Program-made: the position numbers and the translations under genes
Shown: in pieces, positions 1 to 7,670 of the stretch
Layout of the letters: every line of letters begins with the position of its first letter
Position numbering within the stretch: the stretch's first letter is position 1
From: Candidatus Omnitrophota bacterium
GTDB lineage: Bacteria; Omnitrophota; Omnitrophia; Omnitrophales; Omnitrophaceae
Assembly (NCBI GenBank): GCA_029561555.1
Contig: JAKQXH010000003.1
Span: forward strand, 1-36,770
Length of the DNA: 36,770 nucleotides
Direction of reading: 5' to 3'
Notes under the pieces: generated by a model
Seen by the model: the letters and a program-made list of their open reading frames with translations, nothing else
Told to the model about the DNA's origin: nothing
The model's database searches: none

Positions 1-1602
1 ATGAAGCAGCTTCTCGACGCGCATCTTCATGAAATCGAGGAGCCGCTTCCCGAATCCCTCCTCACGCAGCTCGGCCTGATGAACCGGCGGGACGCATTCC
101 GGAATATCCATTTTCCGGAAAGTTTTGAAACACTCGCCAAAGCAAGAGAAAGGCTCGTGTTCGAGGAATTCTTCATTTTCGAACTCGCCCTGATACAAAA
201 AATTCAGCACGAACGCCGGAAGATGCGTTCTCCGGCCATGTTGCTCGGAAAAGAGACTCTGTCGCAATTCGAAGCCAGCCTGCCGTTCCGCATGACGGAA
301 TCCCAGCAGCGCGTCTGCCGCGAAATCCTGAACGATCTCGGGACGGAAGTCCCCATGCGCCGACTCCTGCAGGGAGAAGTCGGATCCGGCAAAACCGTTA
401 TTGCCGCTTTCTCGCTTCTTCTGGCCGCGGGCAACAATTTCCAAGGCGCGCTCATGGCGCCGACGGAAGTCCTGGCAGAACAGCATTACGAGACCCTCGT
501 GCGCCTGCTCGCTCCGTTCGGACTCAAAATCGCGCTGCTCACGGGAAGCATCCGGGAAAACGAGCGCTCCGAACTCCTGGCGGATCTCCGGAATCAACGG
601 ATCCATATCGCGGTCGGCACGCATGCCCTCATTCAGGAAAGCGTCAAGTTCGCCAATCTCGGACTGGTCGTGATCGACGAGCAGCATAAATTCGGAGTCC
701 GACAGCGCGCCAAGCTCCTTGCGTCGGAGCGAAAACCCCATCTGCTCGTCATGACCGCGACCCCCATCCCGCGGACGCTGGGCTTGACCCTGTACGGAGA
801 CCTGGATATTTCAACGCTCAAGGAATTGCCGGCGGGACGAAAACCGGTCAAAACTTTCTGGATCGCGCACGAAAAGGAAAAAGAAATTCTTCGGCATGTC
901 CGCGAACATACCCGGGACGGCTCTCAGGCTTATATTGTATTCCCGATCATTGACGAAACCGAGAAAGCGGATCTCCTGGCGGCGACAAAAGAGTACGAGC
1001 GCCTGTGCCGGGAAGATTTCGCCGGACTGCCGGTCGGACTGGTCCACGGCCGCATGATAAAGAGCGACCGGGATACCGTCATGAAAAATTTCCGAGACCG
1101 CTCCGTTAAAATTCTGGTCGCCACATCGGTCATCGAAGTCGGGATCGACAACCCCAACGCCACTCTCATGGTCGTCGAGCATGCCGAGCGTTTCGGTCTT
1201 TCTCAGCTTCATCAGTTGCGCGGACGGATCGGACGGGGAGAAAAGGAATCTTTTTGCTTCCTGTTCGGAGAGCCGTCAAGCGATGAAGGGAAGCGCCGCC
1301 TCCGAATCCTGACAAAACTCCAGGACGGTTTTGCGATTGCCGAGGAAGACCTGAAGCTTCGGGGCCCCGGAGATTTTCTGGGTACGCGCCAAAGCGGGAC
1401 TCCGTTCTTCCGGTTGGCCGATCTGCTTGCCGACGCCGAAATGCTCCGTCAGGCCAGGATCGAAGCGACTCAATTGTTGGGAAAGGACCCCGGGCTGAAG
1501 AACACCCCCCTGCTTCATTATTTTGTCCAGAAAGAAAGCCTTTCCCTGTCCCCCCAGGAGGCTTCTCGCTCGGACCCCAAACCGAAGGATTCGGTCACAT
1601 GA
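1..1602 (+). CDS. recG: ATP-dependent DNA helicase RecG (5' end missing)
   Basis: RecG is a superfamily 2 DNA helicase that remodels stalled replication forks and Holliday junctions. The 533 visible residues contain the full helicase core: Walker A GEVGSGKT (125-132), DEQH box (226-229), TATPIPRT (252-259) and motif VI QLRGRIGRG (405-413). They are followed by the C-terminal region with the LADAEMLRQAR segment typical of RecG. Family members are about 690 residues, so the N-terminal wedge (OB-fold) domain that grips the fork lies mostly upstream of the window. The ATG at base 1 is therefore an internal methionine at the window edge, not the start. The stop codon overlaps the rsmD start by 4 nt (ATGA). 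Identification is secure; the 5' boundary is unknown. Confidence 0.95.
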   Translation: MKQLLDAHLHEIEEPLPESLLTQLGLMNRRDAFRNIHFPESFETLAKARERLVFEEFFIFELALIQKIQHERRKMRSPAMLLGKETLSQFEASLPFRMTESQQRVCREILNDLGTEVPMRRLLQGEVGSGKTVIAAFSLLLAAGNNFQGALMAPTEVLAEQHYETLVRLLAPFGLKIALLTGSIRENERSELLADLRNQRIHIAVGTHALIQESVKFANLGLVVIDEQHKFGVRQRAKLLASERKPHLLVMTATPIPRTLGLTLYGDLDISTLKELPAGRKPVKTFWIAHEKEKEILRHVREHTRDGSQAYIVFPIIDETEKADLLAATKEYERLCREDFAGLPVGLVHGRMIKSDRDTVMKNFRDRSVKILVATSVIEVGIDNPNATLMVVEHAERFGLSQLHQLRGRIGRGEKESFCFLFGEPSSDEGKRRLRILTKLQDGFAIAEEDLKLRGPGDFLGTRQSGTPFFRLADLLADAEMLRQARIEATQLLGKDPGLKNTPLLHYFVQKESLSLSPQEASRSDPKPKDSVT

Positions 1603-2168
1603 GAGTCATCGCAGGCGCATTGAAAGGACGAAAACTTTCATTTCCGAAGACAAGGGAAATCCGTCCCGCCACGGACCGCGTGAAAGAAACCATTTTCAAT
1701 GTGCTCGGACAGGATCTCACCGGTTTGGCCGTACTGGATTTGTTCGCCGGCGTCGGCAGTCTCGGGATCGAAGCCCTTTCCCGCGGAGCCCGGCGGGCAA
1801 CTTTCGCGGAATCCAACCCGCTGGCAGCCGATTATATCGAAAAGAACCTGAACGCCTTGGGGTTGGCTTCCCGGGCGCAGATCCTGAAAACCAGCGCCGA
1901 AAAAGCAATCCAAATGATCTCCGGCCGGGACGAAAAATACGATATTATTTTTATCGATCCCCCGTACAGCAAAGGATTTGTGAAAAACACCTTGCTCCAC
2001 CTTGACCAATCTGATATACTTTCGCCTCACGGATGGCTGGTGATTGAGCACATAAAGCACGAAACACCGCCCGCAATTGCAACCGCATCCCTTTATCGAA
2101 CCAATAAATATGGCGTGACGCGGTTGTCTTTTTATTGCAGGGTAGAAAGCCGGGGCAAGCCACAATGA
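1599..2168 (+). CDS. rsmD: 16S rRNA (guanine(966)-N2)-methyltransferase RsmD
   Basis: RsmD transfers a methyl group from S-adenosylmethionine to N2 of G966 in 16S rRNA during 30S assembly. The 189-residue protein has the family hallmarks: RPATDRVKE near the N-terminus (22-30), the SAM-binding loop DLFAGVGSLGIEAL (47-60) and the catalytic DPPY motif (120-123). Length matches the family (about 180-200). The start overlaps the recG stop by 4 nt, with an AAGGA-like ribosome binding site upstream, and the stop overlaps the coaD start in the same way. The recG-rsmD-coaD order is common in bacteria and supports the assignment. Confidence 0.95.
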   Translation: MRVIAGALKGRKLSFPKTREIRPATDRVKETIFNVLGQDLTGLAVLDLFAGVGSLGIEALSRGARRATFAESNPLAADYIEKNLNALGLASRAQILKTSAEKAIQMISGRDEKYDIIFIDPPYSKGFVKNTLLHLDQSDILSPHGWLVIEHIKHETPPAIATASLYRTNKYGVTRLSFYCRVESRGKPQ

Positions 2169-2653
2169 AGAAAACGGCGATTTATGCGGGGACATTTGAT
2201 CCGGTGACGTACGGGCATATTGACGTCATCAAAAGGGCCCTTTCGATCTTTGACGGGTTGTACGTCGTCGTGGCCTCCAGCGTGAGGAAGACACCGTTAT
2301 TTACGGTAAAGGAGCGCGTCCACTTTATCCGAAAGGCAACGGCGGACTTGCCAAATGTCACGGTTGAAGCCTATGACGGGCTGGTCGTCGAATACGCTAA
2401 GGCAAAAGGTGCCCGCGCAATGATTCGCGGCTTGAGGGCTATTTCGGATTTTGACTACGAATTCCAGATGACGCTCATGAACCGGAAACTCAGCGAGGAG
2501 ATCCAGACCATCTTCCTCATGCCGTCCGAACAGCATTTTTACTTATCGTCCGCGTTGGTCAAGGAAGTTGCCTGGTACGGAGGCCATCGGCTTCGCGGAC
2601 TGGTTCCAGCGTTCATTGAAAAAGAATTGGCCCGGCGCATACGGAAAACGTAG
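2165..2653 (+). CDS. coaD: Phosphopantetheine adenylyltransferase CoaD
   Basis: CoaD joins 4'-phosphopantetheine and ATP to give dephospho-CoA, the penultimate step of coenzyme A synthesis in the cytoplasm. The product of 162 residues (E. coli 159) opens with the nucleotidyltransferase signature GTFDPVTYGH (TYGH at 15-18, the HxGH-type motif). It also has the IRGLR segment (87-91) and YLSSALVKEVA (127-136), which is the substrate- and ATP-binding segment of the family. A longer reading frame opens at 2135, but the ATG at 2165 places the first beta strand at the normal position and gives a 4-nt ATGA overlap with rsmD, so I chose it. The CoA made here also feeds the phosphopantetheine arm of the acyl carrier protein encoded downstream. 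Confidence 0.95.
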   Translation: MKKTAIYAGTFDPVTYGHIDVIKRALSIFDGLYVVVASSVRKTPLFTVKERVHFIRKATADLPNVTVEAYDGLVVEYAKAKGARAMIRGLRAISDFDYEFQMTLMNRKLSEEIQTIFLMPSEQHFYLSSALVKEVAWYGGHRLRGLVPAFIEKELARRIRKT

Positions 2654-2697
2654 ACCGGGAGGCTTGGACGGCATCGAAAAATAAAAGCGACGGTTTT

Positions 2698-3186
2698 ATG
2701 CGGATTGATATTTCAAAACTCAGGGACGGAGAAATCCTTTCCGTTTCCCATGAATACGATTCGAAGGCGCTGAGCCTTGAGCAGTGCGACCTTCGGTACC
2801 TGACTCCGCTCAAGCTGGAAGGAACGCTTGGACGGGTCGGGGATTCGCTCTTTTTTAAAGGGAACCTGACCGCGCGGATCGAAAATATCTGCACGCGATG
2901 CCTTAAAGCAATTCAGAAATCAGCCGATGAATCTTTCGATTTGTATTTTCCGGTCAAAGACGAGGAATTTCTGGAAACGACCGATGAGATTCGGGAAGTT
3001 ATGCTGCTCGCGTATCCGGTCAAATTCTTATGCTCGGAAAATTGCCGTGGGCTTTGCCCGCATTGCGGGAAAAATCTCAATGAAGGCCCTTGTCAATGCG
3101 CGGGAGGCGAAGACAAGGAAGGGTTCCCCGGATCCTTTGATAAACTGAAACAATGGCATAAAAAGCAACAACCAGAAGACAAATAG
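2698..3186 (+). CDS. DUF177 / YceD family protein
   Basis: This 162-residue protein belongs to the DUF177 (YceD) family, which is almost always encoded immediately before rpmF. The bacterial and plastid members are linked to 23S rRNA processing or accumulation, though the biochemistry is poorly defined. The sequence shows CTRC (65-68) and a C-terminal cysteine cluster (C112, C116, C120, C123, C132, C134) around the conserved stretch CRGLCPHCGKNLNEGPC. This looks like a metal-binding knuckle. Fifteen bases separate it from rpmF, the expected neighbour. The start at 2698 has no clear ribosome binding site, and a 44-nt gap follows coaD. Family call is firm; function beyond ribosome biogenesis is inference. 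Confidence 0.88.
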   Translation: MRIDISKLRDGEILSVSHEYDSKALSLEQCDLRYLTPLKLEGTLGRVGDSLFFKGNLTARIENICTRCLKAIQKSADESFDLYFPVKDEEFLETTDEIREVMLLAYPVKFLCSENCRGLCPHCGKNLNEGPCQCAGGEDKEGFPGSFDKLKQWHKKQQPEDK

Positions 3187-3201
3187 GACGGAAAGACAGC
3201 A

Positions 3202-3402
3202 ATGGCACATCCAAAACGAAAACATTCGAATATGAGGACCCGCCTCCGGCGGTCCCACGACGCGCTGAAAACCGCGTCGTTTTCCCGGTGCTCTCAATGC
3301 GGGGCGGAAATCCTGCCTCACCGCATTTGCCCCTATTGCGGTTATTACCGGGGGAAACCCGCCGTCACAATCCGGGTCAAGAGCAAAAAAGAAGAGAAGT
3401 AA
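3202..3402 (+). CDS. rpmF: 50S ribosomal protein L32
   Basis: L32 is a small basic protein of the large ribosomal subunit. The 66 residues begin MAHPKRKHSN, rich in lysine and arginine as in all L32 proteins. They carry two zinc-binding cysteine pairs, C30/C33 and C43/C46, in CSQCG and CPYCGYYRG. The cysteine pairs identify the zinc-binding (C+) form of L32, as opposed to the zinc-independent paralog found in some bacteria. It lies between the DUF177 gene and plsX, the classical yceD-rpmF-plsX-fab arrangement that ties ribosome and membrane-lipid synthesis together. Confidence 0.95.
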   Translation: MAHPKRKHSNMRTRLRRSHDALKTASFSRCSQCGAEILPHRICPYCGYYRGKPAVTIRVKSKKEEK

Positions 3403-3475
3403 TCTTTTCGAAAAATCGCGTGAAACCGTTACGCCGAGACGATAAAAATTTGATCGCGAAAGGAGAAGGGTTTTT

Positions 3476-4567
3476 ATGCAGGAAATGGCATTGACACCCC
3501 GACGCATTGCGGTGGATGGCATGGGAGGCGATTACGCCCCCGGAGTGGTGGTCCAGGGAGCCGCCCAGGCCGTGACCGATTTCGACTTGGAAATTGTTCT
3601 GGTGGGGCAGGAGCAACTGCTGAAGCGGGAGCTTGCAAAGCATAAAATTCCCGGCGGACGCATCACCGTTCACCACGCGTCCCAGGTGGTCGACATGGGA
3701 GAGTCTCCGGTCCAGGCCATTCGCAAAAAAAAGGATTCCTCGGTTGCGGTTTGCATCGATCTCCTGAAACAAAAAGCCGTCGATGCCGTCGTAACGGCCG
3801 GGAATACCGGCGCGGCGGTGGCGGCTTCCACTCTGAATCTCGGACTGCTACCGGGAATCAAACGGCCCGGAATCGTCGTGAGCATCCCGACGCTTCACGG
3901 GATTTCCCTCGCGATTGACGTCGGCGCGAATGTGGATCCGACCCCCGAGCATTTATTTCAATACGCCCTGATGGGCGACATTTACTCCCGGTCCATCTGC
4001 AAAAAGCGCCGCCCCGCCATCGGATTGCTGAATGTCGGGGAAGAGGAATCTAAAGGAACGACCGTCACCAAAGAAGCCTACAAGCTCCTGAGGGAATCCG
4101 ATTTTAACTTCATCGGAAACATTGAGGGACGGGATTTTTTTACCGGAAAATGCGACGTGATCGTCTGCGACGGATTCGTCGGGAATATCGTTCTGAAACT
4201 GACCGAGGGACTGTTTGAGAATTTGGTGGAATTCATCAAGAAAGAACTTTCGCAAAACTACCTGGCACAACTCGGGTCCTTCCTCTGCAAGTCCGCTCTC
4301 TTGAATATCCGCAAGGAAGCCAATTATGAAGAAGCGGGCGGCGGGCAGCTTTTAGGGCTGAACGGCGTGGTGATCATCAGCCACGGTTCCTCCACAGCCT
4401 GGGCCATCCGGAATGCAATCAAAAAAGCAGCCCAGGTCGTCGAATTTGACGTCAACGGGCACATCGTAACCGAAATCACGCAGCGGGACAAATCCAAGGC
4501 GGAAGCCGGAAATCATTCCAGCGCAAACTCCAAACCGGCTCAACCGCATGCGGACGACAAGAAATAA
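3476..4567 (+). CDS. plsX: Phosphate acyltransferase PlsX
   Basis: PlsX converts acyl-ACP and phosphate to acyl-phosphate, the acyl donor for PlsY, and so starts phospholipid synthesis at the inner face of the membrane. The 363-residue protein has the N-terminal family signature DGMGGDYAPG (14-23), the AVVTAGNTGA segment, and VGNIVLKLTEG further on. Length is within the family range; the last 25 or so residues are a polar tail. The start at 3476 is backed by an AAAGGAG ribosome binding site; a second ATG three codons later (MALTPRR) is also possible. The partner enzyme PlsY is encoded at 15181, so the two halves of the PlsX/PlsY pathway are both in this window. Confidence 0.95.
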   Translation: MQEMALTPRRIAVDGMGGDYAPGVVVQGAAQAVTDFDLEIVLVGQEQLLKRELAKHKIPGGRITVHHASQVVDMGESPVQAIRKKKDSSVAVCIDLLKQKAVDAVVTAGNTGAAVAASTLNLGLLPGIKRPGIVVSIPTLHGISLAIDVGANVDPTPEHLFQYALMGDIYSRSICKKRRPAIGLLNVGEEESKGTTVTKEAYKLLRESDFNFIGNIEGRDFFTGKCDVIVCDGFVGNIVLKLTEGLFENLVEFIKKELSQNYLAQLGSFLCKSALLNIRKEANYEEAGGGQLLGLNGVVIISHGSSTAWAIRNAIKKAAQVVEFDVNGHIVTEITQRDKSKAEAGNHSSANSKPAQPHADDKK

Positions 4568-4636
4568 TCGTATGCGCGCTGAGCCCCGAAACCATTTTGA
4601 ATAACCGGATTCACAACTCTGAGGCCACAGACGGAA

Positions 4637-5635
4637 ATGCACACACCAACAGAGACGGGCACCAAAATTGTCGGCATGGGAATGTGCCTGCCGGAAAAAG
4701 TCCTGACCAACTTTGATCTGGAAAAAATCGTCGAAACTTCGGATGAATGGATCCGAACACGGACGGGAATTCAAGAACGCCGAATCATCGCGAAAGGGCA
4801 GGCGACCAGCGACCTGGCCAGCGAAGCGTCCAAACAGGCACTCAAAAATGCGGGGCTGAAGGCGTCCGACATTGATTTGATTGTGGTTGGCACGATTACG
4901 CCGGATATGCTGTTTCCGTCAACCGCCTGCGTCGTTCAACGGAAAATCGGCGCGGAAAATGCCGCCTGTTTCGATATTTCCGCGGCCTGCTCCGGATTTA
5001 CTTATGCGCTGAGCATCGCGGACGGATTGATTCGTTCCGGCCAGTATCGGAAGGCTTTAGTCATCGGAGCCGAGGCGTTATCGCCGTTTTTAGACTGGAC
5101 CGAGCGCAGCACCTGCGTCCTTTTCGGAGACGGAGCCGGGGCCTGCATCCTTGTATCGACTCCGCAGAAAGAAAAAGGCATTATCGCCTCTTACCTGGGC
5201 TCGGACGGGACCTACGCGGACATTCTCGGAATTCCCGCCGGAGGCTCGGCGATTCCGCCGACGCACGAATCCATCGATGCCCGTTTGCACACGCTCAAGA
5301 TGGAAGGGTCCGAAGTGTTTAAAATCGCCGTCCGGACCATGTGCGATGCGGTTTTTGAAATCGCCAAACGGGCCGGCATGAAGGCCACCGACATTGATTG
5401 TTTGATCCCTCACCAGGCCAATTTACGAATTCTTCAGGCCGTCGCCGAACGCGTTGAAATCCCGCTTGAAAAACTCTTCCTGAACCTTCAGCGTTACGGC
5501 AATATGTCCGCGGCCTCTACTGCGGTTGCCATGTATGAAGCCTGGGAAGCCAAGAAATTCACTCCGGGATCCAACACCGTATTGGTTGCCTTTGGAGGCG
5601 GACTGACCTGGGCGTCCGTATGGATCAAATGGTAG
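4637..5635 (+). CDS. fabH: 3-oxoacyl-ACP synthase III (FabH)
   Basis: FabH condenses acetyl-CoA (or another short acyl-CoA) with malonyl-ACP to start fatty-acid synthesis. The 332-residue thiolase-fold protein has the complete Cys-His-Asn triad: C118 in DISAACSGFTYAL, H259 in LIPHQANLRI and N289 in RYGNMSAAS. The N-terminal segment SDEWIRTRTGIQERR is also characteristic. The 69-nt gap after plsX has no convincing ribosome binding site next to this ATG. The end overlaps fabD by 16 nt, or by 7 nt if the second fabD ATG is used. Confidence 0.95.
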   Translation: MHTPTETGTKIVGMGMCLPEKVLTNFDLEKIVETSDEWIRTRTGIQERRIIAKGQATSDLASEASKQALKNAGLKASDIDLIVVGTITPDMLFPSTACVVQRKIGAENAACFDISAACSGFTYALSIADGLIRSGQYRKALVIGAEALSPFLDWTERSTCVLFGDGAGACILVSTPQKEKGIIASYLGSDGTYADILGIPAGGSAIPPTHESIDARLHTLKMEGSEVFKIAVRTMCDAVFEIAKRAGMKATDIDCLIPHQANLRILQAVAERVEIPLEKLFLNLQRYGNMSAASTAVAMYEAWEAKKFTPGSNTVLVAFGGGLTWASVWIKW

Positions 5636-6579
5636 AAGCTCTTTCTTTCGCATTGCTTTTCCCCGGGCAAGGGGCTCAAACCGTCGGCATGGGAAAAGCA
5701 TTCTTTGAATCCTCCGAACCGGCCCGCAGATGTTTTTGCGATGCGGATCGGATTTTGGGATTCGAGATTTCCAAACTGTGCTTTGAGGGACCCGAAGAGC
5801 AGCTCAATCTGACCGTCTATTCCCAGCCGGCCATTTTCGCGACCAGTCTCGCAATTTGGGAAGCGGTCAAAAGTTATTGTCCTCAAATCAGTCCCGCGGT
5901 TGTATGCGGTCTCAGTTTGGGTGAGTTTTCGGCGCTAACAGCCGCGCAATCGTTGAACTTTGAGGAGGGTTTGCGATTGGTTCAAAAGCGCGGACTTTGG
6001 ATGCATGAGGCCGGAGAGAATCAACCCGGAACCATGTGTTCGGTAATCGGACTGTCCCCCGGAGATTGCGAACTTACCGCCAAGGAAGCCGGCGCATTCG
6101 TCGCCAATTACAACTCATTGGAACAGACGGCCTTATCCGGAAGCAAGGAAGCCATCGAAAAAGCCATGCAAATCGCAAAGGAAAAGGGGGCCAAAAAGGT
6201 CATCCCCCTGAAAGTCAGCGGTGCTTTTCATTCGCCGCTGATGTCAAGAGCCCAATCTCTTTTAGGTGAAGAACTCCGGAAGACCTCGATTCGACCGCCC
6301 TCGAGCCGTTTTATCTGCAACGTGAGTGCGGAAGTCGTCGCCGATCCGGAATTGATTCGGAAGAACCTTGAGGCGCAAGTAACCCATTCGGTGCGGTGGG
6401 TTCAGACTTTGCAGGAAATCGAAAAGCTCGGCATTAAAAACGCGATTGAAATCGGCCCGGGGAAAGTCCTGAAGGGCCTTGCGAAGAGAAGCTCTCCCGA
6501 TCTGACGGTTCACAACATTGAAAAACCGGAAGATCTGACGCAGCCGGGCGGCTTCATCGAAAAACTTCGCGCGTCATAA
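5620..6579 (+). CDS. fabD: Malonyl-CoA:ACP transacylase (FabD)
   Basis: FabD moves the malonyl group from CoA to acyl carrier protein, supplying every elongation cycle. The 319-residue protein has LLFPGQGAQ near the N-terminus (12-20), the nucleophile S99 in GLSLGE and the catalytic H204 in GAFHSPLM. The usual GHSxGE elbow has leucine in place of the first histidine, a variant I recall from Chlamydia-type enzymes. Two in-frame ATGs (5620 and 5629) lie inside the end of fabH. GGAGG at 5594-5598 is too far from either to decide, so the true start may be three codons later. It sits between fabH and fabG, the standard order. Confidence 0.94.
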   Translation: MDQMVEALSFALLFPGQGAQTVGMGKAFFESSEPARRCFCDADRILGFEISKLCFEGPEEQLNLTVYSQPAIFATSLAIWEAVKSYCPQISPAVVCGLSLGEFSALTAAQSLNFEEGLRLVQKRGLWMHEAGENQPGTMCSVIGLSPGDCELTAKEAGAFVANYNSLEQTALSGSKEAIEKAMQIAKEKGAKKVIPLKVSGAFHSPLMSRAQSLLGEELRKTSIRPPSSRFICNVSAEVVADPELIRKNLEAQVTHSVRWVQTLQEIEKLGIKNAIEIGPGKVLKGLAKRSSPDLTVHNIEKPEDLTQPGGFIEKLRAS

Positions 6580-6603
6580 TTTAAAAAACGGAAAGGAGTT
6601 GTT

Positions 6604-7344
6604 ATGCTGCTCAAAGATCGTTTGGCGTTAATCACCGGCGGCAGCCGCGGAATCGGCCGCGAAATCGCTTTGGCCTTCGCCCGGGAAGGGGCAAACCTCG
6701 CCGTCTGCGACATTTCTCCGGAAGGGCTGGAAAATGTCCGGAAAGAAATCGAAGCACTCGGCGTGAAGTGCGAAATCTATGAAGCGGACGTGCAAAAAAA
6801 GGAGCAGGTTGATCAAACCGTCCAAAAAATTCTTGACACTCAGGGTCGGATAGATATACTCGTCAACAACGCAGGGGTCACAAAAGACAATCTCATCGCA
6901 AGAATGAGCGAAAGCGAGTGGGATTTGGTTCTTTCGATAAACTTGAAAGGCACGTTTTTGTTCACGAAGGCGGTTTGCAGATCCATGATTCGTGAAGGGC
7001 GGGGCAAGATCGTCAACATTGCCTCGGTGATCGGCTTAGTCGGAAATCTGGGACAGGCCAATTATTCCGCATCGAAAGCGGGCGTGATTGCCCTTACGAA
7101 ATCTGCGGCCAGGGAGTTTGCCCGAAAGAATATCTGCGTCAACGCAATTGCGCCCGGATTCATCGAAACCCAGATGACTCAAGCCCTTCAGGAGGAAATG
7201 AAGCAGAAGGCGCTGGGGGGGATTCCGCTGGGACGGTTCGGAAAAGCAAGTGACATTGCGGAAACGGCTCTTTTTCTCGCATCTGACAAGGCGGACTATA
7301 TTACAGGCCAGGTCATCGTCGTTGACGGCGGCATGGTGATGTAA
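6604..7344 (+). CDS. fabG: 3-oxoacyl-ACP reductase (FabG)
   Basis: FabG reduces 3-oxoacyl-ACP to 3-hydroxyacyl-ACP in fatty-acid elongation. The 246-residue protein is a classical short-chain dehydrogenase: TGGSRGIG cofactor loop (11-18), NNAG (88-91), and the tetrad N113, S141, Y154, K158 in NYSASKAG. The C-terminus YITGQVIVVDGGMVM is diagnostic of FabG. An AAAGGAG ribosome binding site precedes the ATG. D36 at the end of the second beta strand, next to the cofactor ribose, is unusual for an NADPH-dependent FabG and could favour NADH; R15 in the loop argues the other way. The position between fabD and acpP supports a role in fatty-acid synthesis. Confidence 0.94.
   Translation: MLLKDRLALITGGSRGIGREIALAFAREGANLAVCDISPEGLENVRKEIEALGVKCEIYEADVQKKEQVDQTVQKILDTQGRIDILVNNAGVTKDNLIARMSESEWDLVLSINLKGTFLFTKAVCRSMIREGRGKIVNIASVIGLVGNLGQANYSASKAGVIALTKSAAREFARKNICVNAIAPGFIETQMTQALQEEMKQKALGGIPLGRFGKASDIAETALFLASDKADYITGQVIVVDGGMVM
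6833..6860 (+). promoter_or_regulatory. Sigma-70-like promoter motif inside fabG
   Basis: TTGACA (6833-6838) is a perfect -35 box. It is followed after 16 nt by TATACT (6855-6860), a 5/6 match to the -10 box. The pair lies within the fabG coding sequence, about 540 nt upstream of acpP, and could supply extra acpP message. A chance match in coding sequence is equally possible. Confidence 0.25.
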
Positions 7345-7397
7345 GCACTATCGCGTAAAAGAAATATTGAATCGTTGCAAAAAAGGAGGATTTTGTA

Positions 7398-7637
7398 ATG
7401 GCCATTCAGGATAAGATCACTGAAATTATAGTCGAACAGTTAGGCGTGAAGCCCGAGGAAGTGACGCCGGAAGCGTCCTTTGTGGATGACCTCGGAGCGG
7501 ATTCGCTCGATACGGTCGAGCTTGTCATGGCGCTGGAAGAAGAGTTTGGCATCGAAATTCCCGATGAGGACGCGGAAAAAATTCAAACCGTCGGAGACGC
7601 CCTGAAGTACATCGACGAGAAATCAAGCGCAAAGTAA
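7398..7637 (+). CDS. acpP: Acyl carrier protein
   Basis: AcpP carries the growing acyl chain on a 4'-phosphopantetheine arm. The 79-residue acidic protein has the attachment serine S36 in the canonical [20 protein letters not shown] helix. It has the strongest translation signal in the cluster: AGGAGG at 7384-7389, 8 nt before the ATG, fitting the high abundance of this protein. It lies between fabG and fabF, the usual fab order. It is the likely partner of FabH, FabD, FabG and FabF encoded beside it and a likely acyl donor for PlsX. Confidence 0.97.
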   Translation: MAIQDKITEIIVEQLGVKPEEVTPEASFVDDLGADSLDTVELVMALEEEFGIEIPDEDAEKIQTVGDALKYIDEKSSAK

Positions 7638-7670
7638 CCGCTTGAAATCTCAGATCTTTCCATACGCCAT

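Noticed and set aside
4889..4906. TTGGCACG inside fabH as a second sigma-54 promoter
   Set aside because: The -12 half (TTGC) is absent at the required spacing.
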